64,000 nucleotides of DNA. Origin: Desulfobacula sp. (GTDB taxonomy: Bacteria; Desulfobacterota; Desulfobacteria; Desulfobacterales; Desulfobacteraceae). Position 1 is the first letter of the stretch. Every line of letters starts with the position of its first letter. A program made the translations under genes and the position numbers. The stretch covers positions 1 through 64,000 of the forward strand of contig NZ_JABZFL010000002.1 in assembly GCF_014237455.1 (NCBI RefSeq), in the 5' to 3' direction. The notes under the pieces were generated by a model. That model had not been told where the DNA came from. It was given only the letters and a program-made list of their open reading frames with translations, and did no database searches. Of the stretch, positions 37,325 to 45,814 are shown piece after piece.

Positions 37325-40300
37325 TTATGCCTCTTCAAAAAGTGCATCCGTCTTTGCCATAATCTGCTGATCTGTAAAATGATTCAGTTTGATTGCCTTA
37401 CCCGGACATTCCGCCACACAGGCGCCGCATCCATGACACTCGGATGCATCAATCTGAGCATACCCATCTGCATGGATATAGGGAATTCCATAAGGACAGG
37501 TTCGAACACAGGTCAAACAAACCGCACATTTTTCAGGCGTGACCTCTGCCACAACACCGCCGACCATCAAGGAATCCCTGGAGAGAATTGTCATGGCCCT
37601 GGCAACAGACGCTCTTGCCTGTGCAATACTCTCTTCAATGGGTTTGGGATAATGGGCCAGACCCGCTACAAACAAGCCGTCTGATGCAAAATCCACCGGC
37701 CGGAGCTTTGCATGGGCTTCCACAAGGAAGCCTTCATCGTTTGTCGGCACTTTGAATTTTTCAAACAGTTTCTTATTATCGCCCGGAACAACCCCGGATG
37801 CCAGTATGACCATGTCAGGACGAATGGTTACCGCCATCTGTAGAACGTGATCAATAACGGATAACTCAAGCTCCTTGTTGGAATTTTCTCTCAAATTCGG
37901 CATTTTTTCCAGATCATACCGGATAAAAAGAACACCTATATCCCGCGCCTTCTGGTAGAGGTCTTCTCTGAAACCATATGATCTGATATCCCGGTAAACC
38001 ACATAGACTCTCTTTTTATTGTCCATCATTTTAACCGCAATGGCACTTTTCAGGCTGTGGGTACAGCAGACCTTGCTGCAGTAAGGATTTTCATTATTTC
38101 TGGATCCAACGCACTGAATAAAGACAATGGCCTTTGCTTTTTCAATTCGTTCATCACCTTCCCGCAGAGCCGCATCCATATCCAGATGGGTCAATATATC
38201 CGGATGGTCGCCGTAGAGGTACTCTTGAGGCTTGTATTCCTTTCCCCCAGTAGCAAGAATGACAGCCCCGTGTTCAACAATTGTCTGTTGTCTGTTCCCA
38301 TTGGTTCCATTGCTTTTTATGGTGGTAACAAAATTCCCCATAGAGCCAGTAAAAGAATCCACTTCGGAATCAAAGTACAGATTTATGGACTTGCTGACAT
38401 TGGTTTTATCAATAAGATCCTCAAGGTAATTCTGTATTTTTTCTCCCTGCCAGGTGGTATTCAGACTCCTGGCAATTCCGCCAAGCTGCGCAGTATTTTC
38501 AACCAGGTGAACATCAATGCCCTGGCTGGCTGCGACAAGAGCCGCTTCCATGCCAGCCACACCGCCGCCCACCACAAGAACAGATTTTTTAATATCCAGA
38601 CTGACCTGGTGCAAAGGCTCCACAAAAGCAGCTTTTGCCACAGCCATTCGAACCAGATCCTTTGCTTTTTGTGTCGCTTTTTCCGGCTCTTTCATATGGA
38701 CCCAGGTATTTTGATCCCTGATATTGGCCATCTCAAACAGATATTTGTTCAGACCCGCATCCCTTATTGTCTCCTGAAACAGGGGTTCATGGGTTCTGGG
38801 TGAACAGGATGCCACCACCACCCGATTGAGCTTCTGCTCTTTGATCACCTCTTTCATATGATCCTGGGCATCCTGGGAACAGGTAAACAGATTGTCCTCT
38901 ACATGGACGACCCAGGGAAGCGTTGCCGCATAGTCCCTGACTGCAGGCACATCAGCAATTCCACCGATGTTGATGCCACAATTACAGACAAATACACCGA
39001 TACGGGGATTTTGACCTGAAAAATCGTTCTCAGGTGGCAGCTCTTTTGTTTTCGTCTCGCTCCATCTGCCGTCCTTCAATGCCATGGATGCTGTTGCGGC
39101 TGCGGCTGATGCCTCCATGACAGAGGCGGGAATATCCTTGGGTTCCTGAAAGGTTCCACAGACATAGACACCTTTTTTACTGGTACAGACCGGAGACAGA
39201 TTATCGGTCCGGGCAAAGCCGTGATTATTGAGTTCTATGCCCATTTTGTCTGCAAGTCCCTGAGCATCTTTGTTCGGTGCCAATCCTATGGAAAGAACGA
39301 CCATATCAAAAATTTCTTCAACGGTCTTTCCTGCCTCGCTGGAGTAAACAATTCTGTATTTATCACCGGGTTCTGGAAAAACAGAATGAATTCTGGACCT
39401 GACGAACCGAACCCCGCTGTCATCCTGGGCCCGGATATTGTATTTGTCAAATTCTTTTCCATGGGTTCTCATGTCCATAAAAAAGATGGCGGCATCCAAT
39501 CCCTTGTCACTGTGTTCCTTTGCGATGACAGCCTGTTTGTTGGCATACATGCAGCAGACACCGGAGCAATAAGAATGATCCCCCGTGTTGATATCCCTTG
39601 AACCCACACACTGGAGCCAGGCAATCTTTTTGGGTTCCACATGATCGGAAGGCCTCACAAGGTGACCGGCATAAGGACCGGATGCTGACAGGATTCTTTC
39701 AAATTCCACACTGGTCATAATATTGGGGCTGTGTCCGTAGCAGTATGAAACCATCTGGGTGGGTTCAAAAGGTGCAAACCCCGGGGAAAGAATAATGGCA
39801 CCCACGTCAATAGTATGCCTCATATCTGTCATGGAATGATCCACAGCCTTTGCAAGACAGGCGTCCACACACTGCATACACTCGGAGCAGTATCCACAGT
39901 TCAGGCATCTTGCCGCTTCTTTTTGGCCCTCTTCCTCGCCATATCCAAGTTCCACCTCATTAAAATTACCATCCCGTTTTGCCACCGAAAGCTCCGGCAT
40001 CTTATACCGGCTTTCCTTGGCCATGTCTTCGGTTATCGGACGGAATTCAGGATTTTCAACCACCGGAAGCTGTCTGCCTTTTTCCATATCCAAACCTTTA
40101 AAATATTTAACTATGGATTCAGCCGCTTCCATTCCGGCTGCAATGGCACCAATGGCAACGCCCGGACCTGTCTGGACATCACCACCTGCAAACACCCCTT
40201 CTTTGTCCGTGGCAAAGGTGACGGGATTAACCTCTGTTGTGTTCCATTTGCTAATCTTCAAACCGGCAAGATCTTCTAACGCAGAAAGATCCGGGCGCTG

Positions 40301-41767
40301 ACCGATAGCGGGAATGAGCTGATCCATTTCAATGTCATATTCACTGCCCGGCATGGGAACAGGACGCCTTCTGCCGGAAGAATCCGGCTCACCCAGTTCC
40401 ATTTTAATGACCCTTAAGGCCTTGACATGGCCGTTTTCTTCAATGACTTTCTGGGGGGCTGCAAGATAAGTAATCTTAGCACCTTCGTCTTCTGCAGCAC
40501 AGATTTCCTCTTCCCAGGCCGGCATTTCTTTTCTTGTCCTTCGGTACAGAATGGTGACGTCTTCCGCACCCAGTCGAACCGCAGATCTTGCCACATCAAT
40601 GGCCACATTGCCGCCACCGATAATGCAGACCTTTTTGCCGACCGTTGTTGTTCCGGTCAGGTTAAGTTCTCTTAGGAAATCAACCCCCTGGCGGACCCCT
40701 TCAAGATCTTCACCCGGAATGCCAAGTTCGATACCTCTGTGAGCACCAAGGCCCAGAAAGACCGCATCATAGCCGTCAGTCATAAGGCTGTCCACGGTAA
40801 AATCCTCGCCAAGGCGGGAATTCAGCTTGAGCTCAACCCCTAAGTTGGTGACAACCTCTATATCCTTATCAAGGACTTCTCTTGGCAGGCGGTGAGCAGG
40901 GATGCCGACCCTGAGCATACCACCAGCCTGGGACAATGCTTCAAATATGGTGGCATCAACCCCCTGCTTTGCCAGGTGATAGGCAGCGGATAGCCCGGCA
41001 GGACCGGAACCGATGACAGCCACTTTTTTGCCGATCTTTTCCGAACATTTAATTTCCACTTTTCTTGCATCAAAACTGTCTGCTGCAAGACGTTTCAAAT
41101 CCCGGATGGCAACCGGTTCGTCCACCTGGCAACGTCTGCAGGCATCTTCACATTCATGGGGGCAGACCCGCCCTAAGACTCCCGGCAGCGGGAGCTGTTC
41201 CATAATAATTTCCAGGGATTCTTTGTATTTGCCCTCTTTGACCATCTGGACGTACCCTTGCACATTCAGTCCGGCAGGACATGTCAAACGACACGGGGCC
41301 TTATCTTTTTTCTCTATGGCATAGCCCGATGGCATTGCCTGAGGATATAGTTTGAATGCGGCTTTTCTATCCTGAAGTTCTTCATCAAACTGGCTGGGAA
41401 GCTCAACCGGACACACATCAGAGCATTCTCCGCAGGCTGTACATTTATCAAGATCAATAAACCGTGATCTTTCCTTTAATTTAACCGTAAAATCCCCTTC
41501 TTCCCCCGTGACTTCTTCAATTTCGGTCATGGTCAAAAGCTCAATATTGAGATGACGTCCTGCTTCAACAAGTTTTGGGGATATGATACACATTGAGCAA
41601 TCGTTTGTGGGAAAGGTCTTATCCAGTTGCGCCATTGTTCCGCCAATGGCTGTATTTTTATCTACGAGGTATACAAAATATCCTGAATCCGCCAGATCCA
41701 GGGATGACTGAATACCTGCTATGCCGGCACCGACTACCATTACCGACCCTCTACCTTTTTCGGCCAT
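37325..41767 (-). CDS. hdrA: HdrA-NfnB/GltD-HdrA fusion, electron-bifurcating flavoprotein
   Basis: This 1480-residue protein has three flavin modules. Residues 8-125 and 640-900 together form one HdrA-type unit (VVGAGIAGIQSSL; LDKCTACGECSDVCP at 109; LQCVGSR; GVCCMYANKQ). It is split by an inserted NfnB/GltD domain (about 150-570) with GltD Fe-S cysteines, FAD motif VIGSGPAGLSAAY (251) and NAD(P)H motif IIGGGNVAIDVARS (382). An Fe-S run CLNCGYCSECMQC is at 621. Residues 920-1480 are a second full HdrA: CNCG with SCSPRTHEPLF, FAD motif VVGGGVAGMEAAL (1065), and a C-terminal 2[4Fe-4S] ferredoxin (1414-1456). It likely couples NAD(P)H, ferredoxin and MTHF reduction. Neighbours are HdrC/B, MvhD, MetV and MetF. 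Confidence 0.92.
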   Translation of the reverse strand: MAEKGRGSVMVVGAGIAGIQSSLDLADSGYFVYLVDKNTAIGGTMAQLDKTFPTNDCSMCIISPKLVEAGRHLNIELLTMTEIEEVTGEEGDFTVKLKERSRFIDLDKCTACGECSDVCPVELPSQFDEELQDRKAAFKLYPQAMPSGYAIEKKDKAPCRLTCPAGLNVQGYVQMVKEGKYKESLEIIMEQLPLPGVLGRVCPHECEDACRRCQVDEPVAIRDLKRLAADSFDARKVEIKCSEKIGKKVAVIGSGPAGLSAAYHLAKQGVDATIFEALSQAGGMLRVGIPAHRLPREVLDKDIEVVTNLGVELKLNSRLGEDFTVDSLMTDGYDAVFLGLGAHRGIELGIPGEDLEGVRQGVDFLRELNLTGTTTVGKKVCIIGGGNVAIDVARSAVRLGAEDVTILYRRTRKEMPAWEEEICAAEDEGAKITYLAAPQKVIEENGHVKALRVIKMELGEPDSSGRRRPVPMPGSEYDIEMDQLIPAIGQRPDLSALEDLAGLKISKWNTTEVNPVTFATDKEGVFAGGDVQTGPGVAIGAIAAGMEAAESIVKYFKGLDMEKGRQLPVVENPEFRPITEDMAKESRYKMPELSVAKRDGNFNEVELGYGEEEGQKEAARCLNCGYCSECMQCVDACLAKAVDHSMTDMRHTIDVGAIILSPGFAPFEPTQMVSYCYGHSPNIMTSVEFERILSASGPYAGHLVRPSDHVEPKKIAWLQCVGSRDINTGDHSYCSGVCCMYANKQAVIAKEHSDKGLDAAIFFMDMRTHGKEFDKYNIRAQDDSGVRFVRSRIHSVFPEPGDKYRIVYSSEAGKTVEEIFDMVVLSIGLAPNKDAQGLADKMGIELNNHGFARTDNLSPVCTSKKGVYVCGTFQEPKDIPASVMEASAAAATASMALKDGRWSETKTKELPPENDFSGQNPRIGVFVCNCGINIGGIADVPAVRDYAATLPWVVHVEDNLFTCSQDAQDHMKEVIKEQKLNRVVVASCSPRTHEPLFQETIRDAGLNKYLFEMANIRDQNTWVHMKEPEKATQKAKDLVRMAVAKAAFVEPLHQVSLDIKKSVLVVGGGVAGMEAALVAASQGIDVHLVENTAQLGGIARSLNTTWQGEKIQNYLEDLIDKTNVSKSINLYFDSEVDSFTGSMGNFVTTIKSNGTNGNRQQTIVEHGAVILATGGKEYKPQEYLYGDHPDILTHLDMDAALREGDERIEKAKAIVFIQCVGSRNNENPYCSKVCCTHSLKSAIAVKMMDNKKRVYVVYRDIRSYGFREDLYQKARDIGVLFIRYDLEKMPNLRENSNKELELSVIDHVLQMAVTIRPDMVILASGVVPGDNKKLFEKFKVPTNDEGFLVEAHAKLRPVDFASDGLFVAGLAHYPKPIEESIAQARASVARAMTILSRDSLMVGGVVAEVTPEKCAVCLTCVRTCPYGIPYIHADGYAQIDASECHGCGACVAECPGKAIKLNHFTDQQIMAKTDALFEEA

Positions 41768-41782
41768 TTGGATACCTCCTTT

Positions 41783-43069
41783 TTATAGTCCCACTTCAGC
41801 CAGATCCGGCCCAAGATAGGTTCGTTCCGTGTCAGCAAGTACACCCATGGCAAGGCATATGATCGTCCACAAATGAACCACATGGTAATTGCCGCCATAA
41901 TGTTCGCCAATATCTTCAATCTGAGCGTGACAATTATGGCAGGGTGCGATCACATAATTTGCACCGGTTACCGCTATCTGAGTAAATTTTGTTCTGCCAT
42001 AGGCCCTTCTCTGATCGGGAAATCCGGCCTGCAAAGCACCGCCGCCGCCGCCGCAGCAATAATTGTTATCCCGGTTGGGGACAGTATCAATAAAATTTTC
42101 TTCGCCCACAGCAGTTTTAACAACAAATCTTAGATCATCTACAATTTTATTAGACCCGGTTTTTCTTCCGATATTGCAGGGATCCTGAACTGTAAATTTG
42201 GCTTTGATATCTTTATTCCAATCAGAGTTGACTTTCAGCTTACCCTCTCTGATCCACTGTGCATACAGCTCGATAATGGTTATCAATTCAAACTTATGAG
42301 GTATCTTGAATCTGCGCAATCCCTCCAGGATTGCAAAGTATGAATGCCCTCACTCAGTATTGACCACAAGAGGGCTTTTTAAATTATTGTCCACATGGTG
42401 AGCAAACTCCTCTATTATGTATTTCCATCCCTCATTATCGGCCAAAAACATGCAGTAATTTTCTCCAGCCCACATCACTGAAGGATATGTCCAATCCGCC
42501 CCCACTGTGTGAAGAATTTTCCATAAAGGCCCCATTTCCTCAGGTTCTGTCACCGGTTCTCTTGAATTCTGGTTGAGTGCCATTACAGCACCAACTCTGT
42601 CCACCGAGACCTGTAAATCCTCAAATCCCGGATGCTCTTCCCTGATTTCCTCGGCCACGTCCAGTACAGTGAATTCAAAATCATCCTTTGCAGCTCCCAT
42701 GGCACTGCCGGTTCTGATATGCTGATCACATGAGCCAAGAATTCCTTTGGGCCGCTTTTCCCTGGGAACGCTTGCACGCAGATTATAAATCAATGCCGGC
42801 ACATTAATTTTCATGGGGCAGGCTGACACACAACGTGCGCACATACTGCAAACCCATTTCCAATCGGTTTTCAGCACTTCATCATCCATCCCTAAGTTCA
42901 GCATTCTAATGAGCTTTCTGGGATCCATGCCAAACTGTTCTGATGCGGGACATCCACCCGTGCAGGTCCCACATGTCAGACAAAGATCAAAGTTCGCTTC
43001 CGGCACCTTCGATAGAACCTCATCTTTAAACTCAATGTCAAGTTCATCAATCTTAATTGCCTCTGCCAT
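41783..43069 (-). CDS. HdrC/HdrB-like iron-sulfur protein, selenocysteine-containing
   Basis: Two reading frames separated only by UGA (42350-42352) are in the same phase and together give one 428-residue protein. The first 239 residues carry two [4Fe-4S] sites of HdrC type (CLTCGTCTGGCPASEQFG at 30, CSMCARCVSACP at 74) and a first, degenerate cysteine-rich domain. The UGA falls in LVVNTE-U-GHSYFAIL, where related Fe-S oxidoreductases have ECGHAY, so it encodes selenocysteine 240. The rest holds a second CCG domain: DPCNIGR, NYCCGGGGGALQAG and APCHNCHAQI. A perfect SECIS-like hairpin follows. It starts 14 nt after the MetF paralogue, ends 15 nt before hdrA, and should transfer electrons to HdrA. 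Confidence 0.92.
42316..42334 (-). promoter_or_regulatory. SECIS-like hairpin of the HdrC/B selenoprotein gene
   Basis: On the minus strand, 15 nt after the UGA, GCAATCC and GGATTGC form a perfect 7-bp stem with the 5-nt loop TGGAG, extendable by one T-G pair. Position within the coding sequence, stem length and G-containing loop agree with a bacterial SECIS recognised by SelB. Confidence 0.8.
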
Positions 43070-43083
43070 TTTAAAATTCTCCC

Positions 43084-43962
43084 TTATCTTAATTTGGCTG
43101 CATTCAGATACTGCACCAGATTATCAACGCCGCCGATGGTAATAATATGAACCCCCTGGCAGATATCTTTCAGGCTGTTTACAGTATCGGCAAAAAGCTC
43201 CATGCTTGCCTTTTTTTTATTCGGTGTTTTCATCAGGTTCTGGATAACCCACTCAGGTACAAGTCCGGATTTAAAATGGCGGTTCAAAAATTTGCCCATC
43301 CCTGCTGTTCTCAAAATCATGACTTCAGCAATGACAGGGACTTTAAAAGGTTCAACCTGCTTCATGAACCTGGCAAACTGATCCACATCAAAAATAGGCG
43401 TCGTTAAAAAATACCCCGTACCCACATTCATCATGTCTTCCATTTCTTCCATGCCGCGTTTTGGCATGTTTTTTCCCCAGGGTGTTTCAATGCCGGATCC
43501 CAAGACAAAATCAATCTTGCTGTCAAGCTCTTTTCCTTCAATAGTCACCCCTTGTTTCAAGTGATCCATAACCGATCCCAATTTTCCTGAATCAACATGG
43601 AAGAACATTGACTCCTGGAGTGTATCTCCTGCAATCCTGTAGTCTTCCGTAAATACCAGAAGATTTTCAACACCGGTCTCATGGGCAGTTGTCAAATCTT
43701 TTTGCAGCTGGAATCTATTTTTATCTCTTGTAGTGGTCTGGTAAATCGCATTCAAATTATTCTCTTTTAAAAGGCCACAGGTTTTGATGGTGTCACTCAC
43801 AACACCTTCAAGTTCTATTTCCGAAACAGCTACCCCATCCACACGGCCTTTTACCCTGCTAAGGCTATCAATAATAACCCCGGGTTCTTCATCACCGAGG
43901 GGAACCTGTAATTCGGACGTCACAACAAATCTCTTTTTTTCCAAAGATTCCTTTAAATTCAT
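43084..43962 (-). CDS. methylenetetrahydrofolate reductase family protein (divergent MetF paralogue)
   Basis: This 292-residue MetF-like barrel has FVVTSELQVPLGDEEPGVIIDSL near the start, VDGVAVSEIELEG, YQTTTRDKNRFQLQKDLTTAHETGVENLLVFTEDYRI and GTGYFLTTPIFDVDQFARFM, all in MetF order. It is clearly less similar to canonical MetF than the 35136-36068 gene, although the barrel Glu in TSELQVP is kept. It comes 14 nt after the HTH-receiver gene and before the HdrC/B selenoprotein. It may be a second reductase subunit or use another folate-like or C1 substrate. Confidence 0.85.
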   Translation of the reverse strand: MNLKESLEKKRFVVTSELQVPLGDEEPGVIIDSLSRVKGRVDGVAVSEIELEGVVSDTIKTCGLLKENNLNAIYQTTTRDKNRFQLQKDLTTAHETGVENLLVFTEDYRIAGDTLQESMFFHVDSGKLGSVMDHLKQGVTIEGKELDSKIDFVLGSGIETPWGKNMPKRGMEEMEDMMNVGTGYFLTTPIFDVDQFARFMKQVEPFKVPVIAEVMILRTAGMGKFLNRHFKSGLVPEWVIQNLMKTPNKKKASMELFADTVNSLKDICQGVHIITIGGVDNLVQYLNAAKLR

Positions 43963-43976
43963 GATTTGCCTCCTTT

Positions 43977-44549
43977 TTATTTTAATCCGAGTAATTTGGC
44001 CACTTCATCCTTAAGCTTGGGCAGGGGCAATGGCTTTGAAAAACAGACATCCGCACCGTTCTCTTTCATCTGCGCGAATTTATCATCATCCAGATATGCA
44101 GATAATACGATAATTTTAGTGTCTTTTGTTTTCTCGTTGGTCTTAATTTTTTTACAGACTTCATACCCTTTGATATCAGGCATCATAATGTCAAGAATCA
44201 AAAGGTCAGGATTAAAATGGTTCACCTGAAGTCCGGCTTCGAAACCATCCGAGGCGGAAAGAACCTCATAATTAAATTCATCTTCCTCCAGAGCCTGTAC
44301 AATTGACTCAACAATGATCATATCATCGTCCACAACCAGAATCTTTTTCCTGGCGCCTTCATCTTTTTCCTCAGGGATAGGGATCCCCTGGCTTCTCATA
44401 AAGGTTTCAAGATCAGATTTTTTTATCCTGCGATGTCCGCCAACAGTACGATACGCTTTAATGTGTCCGGCTTCCACCCAGTTGATGATGGTTTTAGACG
44501 AAACATTACAGTGTTTGCTTGCGGTGAATACAGTCAACGTGTCTTCCAT
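43977..44549 (-). CDS. HTH (MerR/excisionase-like) - receiver domain regulator
   Basis: This 190-residue protein puts the DNA-binding domain first: TVFTASKHCNVSSKTIINWVEAGHIKAYRTVGGHRRIKKSDLETFM (about 6-51), a MerR/HTH_17-type winged helix. A CheY-like receiver follows (about 70-190) with ILVVDDDMIIVE, the phospho-acceptor in LLILDIMMPDIKGYEV, IIVLSAY and CFSKPLPLPKL. The order is the reverse of usual response regulators. GGAGG stands before ATG. It is the first gene of the MTHF-reductase/Hdr operon and probably controls it through the 9-mer repeats upstream. The cognate kinase may be the PAS kinase at 47374-49197. Confidence 0.9.
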   Translation of the reverse strand: MEDTLTVFTASKHCNVSSKTIINWVEAGHIKAYRTVGGHRRIKKSDLETFMRSQGIPIPEEKDEGARKKILVVDDDMIIVESIVQALEEDEFNYEVLSASDGFEAGLQVNHFNPDLLILDIMMPDIKGYEVCKKIKTNEKTKDTKIIVLSAYLDDDKFAQMKENGADVCFSKPLPLPKLKDEVAKLLGLK

Positions 44550-44581
44550 AACACCTCCTCATTTTAAAGATTTTAGAATTA

Positions 44582-44663
44582 TAGTTATTATAGTTATTAT
44601 ATATAATTTACTTTGTCAAGTAATAAAAAATAAATATAATAACTATTATAAGCATAATAACTA
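44582..44663 (-). promoter_or_regulatory. promoter with four 9-mer operator repeats upstream of the HTH-receiver gene
   Basis: TAGTTATTA occurs in tandem at 44582-44590 and 44591-44599. It occurs inverted (TAATAACTA) at 44637-44645 and 44655-44663, the latter two exactly two units apart with a degenerate copy between. On the minus strand a perfect TTGACA (44614-44619) lies between the two groups. TATAAT (44587-44592) follows at a long 21-nt spacing inside the tandem repeats. Long -35/-10 spacers are typical of MerR-type regulated promoters. The HTH-receiver protein is the obvious candidate ligand. Confidence 0.7.
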
Positions 44664-44875
44664 TTGCGATCAAAACAAAGAATACCCGCTGTCACAAAGG
44701 CTTTCAACAAATCGTGAAGATAAAATATCAATACAGGATAAAAAAAATATTTTAGCATCCTGATATTTTTTTTAAAAAAATTTCAGGGCGTTGGAAAAAA
44801 AATTGAAAGACCGGGCGAAAAATCAGGGTGAGCGAAAGTAACTTTTTTATGTTCACCTTCTTACCCGTTCAGGTT

Positions 44876-45036
44876 GGTTCGCCTTTCCGTCGCTGGATGG
44901 AATGCCTTGACAGGCTCTATGTCGGGCTGCACTTGTGGCGGAAAAACTCGCTACGCTCAAACAGTTCCCGCCACTTAGCGTTACGCTCGACAAAGCCTGT
45001 AACAAGACGTCCCAAAATACTCCGTAAAGGCGAACC
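44876..45036. repeat. 161-nt imperfect palindromic element
   Basis: The ends are GGTTCGCCTTT and AAAGGCGAACC. Inside are matching blocks (ACAGGCT/AGCCTGT, TGTCGGGC/GCTCGACA, GTGGCGG/CCGCCAC) around a central loop with CTCGCTACGCTC. The GC content is higher than the surrounding sequence. The shape recalls integron attC sites or MITE-like repeats, but canonical attC core boxes are not present. It seems to have inserted into the end of a short reading frame on the minus strand. Confidence 0.65.
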
Positions 45037-45139
45037 TTTTTCATAATCGTCTTTTTTGTTACCGGTTTAACCGCAAAATACATCCCATAATAAGTGATAA
45101 AGTACCAAAAGAACATTGTAAACGGTATTAAAATGTATT

Positions 45140-45523
45140 TCATTTTATTAATCTGTGAATTTTGGTTGTCCAAAGGTTAATAACAAATTCATATTGCTTC
45201 TTTGACATGCTCTCTTGTGCTATTTGTAATTTTTCAATCAAGCTATTTGCATCCTCACTCGATTTCATTATTTCGTTAAATATTTCAAATGAATCTATTT
45301 CCACAAATTTTTTATATCCATCAATTTGATGCTGAGTAAGTAGACCGTTATTTAGCAAGTCGATAATACCGACTTCCTCTATCTCTCGGAAAAGAGATTT
45401 CTCAAGAGTTTTCACTTCACCGGTAGGGATACATAGTAAGAACTCTACATTATTTTTTTCTTCTATGAATAAAAAATACTTACCCGATTGATTATTCTTG
45501 CATGCATGTTTTAGGCCGTTCAT
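45140..45523 (-). CDS. hypothetical protein
   Basis: This 127-residue soluble protein has no recognised motif. The first half looks like beta strands (YFLFIEEKNNVEFLLCIPTGEVKTLEKSLFREIEEVGIIDLL) and the second is helical. It lies 5 nt after the DUF4258-like gene and forms the end of a three-gene unit. It may be the partner of that protein in a toxin-antitoxin-like or regulatory unit, but this is inference. Confidence 0.6.
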   Translation of the reverse strand: MNGLKHACKNNQSGKYFLFIEEKNNVEFLLCIPTGEVKTLEKSLFREIEEVGIIDLLNNGLLTQHQIDGYKKFVEIDSFEIFNEIMKSSEDANSLIEKLQIAQESMSKKQYEFVINLWTTKIHRLIK

Positions 45524-45528
45524 GGTTC

Positions 45529-45786
45529 TTAATCCCCTTTTTTATGATAAACGGTTATGACTTTATCCTTTACTACTAACACCGCTTTGTTTGCTGCCTT
45601 ATCAAGGCGATTAGCCAATTTCTTTAATTGTGCCTGTAGTTTAAGTTTATCTTTTTTGTTGATCTTATATTCAATCGCTCCTCCAGGTCTTGATGTTGGT
45701 TTGCCGAGTTGAAAAATCAAATCGATAATGTCTTCTGAGATACCTCTTTGTTGACATCTAATTATGGCATGTTTTGTAATATTCAT
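45529..45786 (-). CDS. small DUF4258-like protein (possible RelE/BrnT-like toxin)
   Basis: This 85-residue basic protein begins MNITKHAIIRCQQRGISEDIIDLIFQLGKP, close to the HA..R...RGI pattern of DUF4258 proteins. It ends KAVLVVKDKVITVYHKKGD, a strand pair as in RelE/BrnT folds. GGAG precedes the start. It lies between two unknown genes on the same strand, 28 nt after the 201-residue gene. A ribonuclease toxin role is possible but not shown. Confidence 0.65.
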   Translation of the reverse strand: MNITKHAIIRCQQRGISEDIIDLIFQLGKPTSRPGGAIEYKINKKDKLKLQAQLKKLANRLDKAANKAVLVVKDKVITVYHKKGD

Positions 45787-45814
45787 GATATTTTCTCCGA
45801 ATAATTATTTATTT

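Noticed and set aside
38057-38803. 248-residue plus-strand frame
   Set aside because: It lies wholly antisense to the fused HdrA gene and its composition follows from that gene's codons; no RBS or known motif.
41783-42319. Separate HdrB-like gene starting at TTG 42319
   Set aside because: It is in the same phase as the preceding HdrC-like frame with only one UGA between, lacks its own RBS and begins inside the SECIS-like stem; it is better read as the C-terminal half of one selenoprotein.
44876-45036. Integron attC site
   Set aside because: The palindromic shape is similar, but the GTTRRRY/RYYYAAC core boxes are not present and no integrase or cassette series is nearby.
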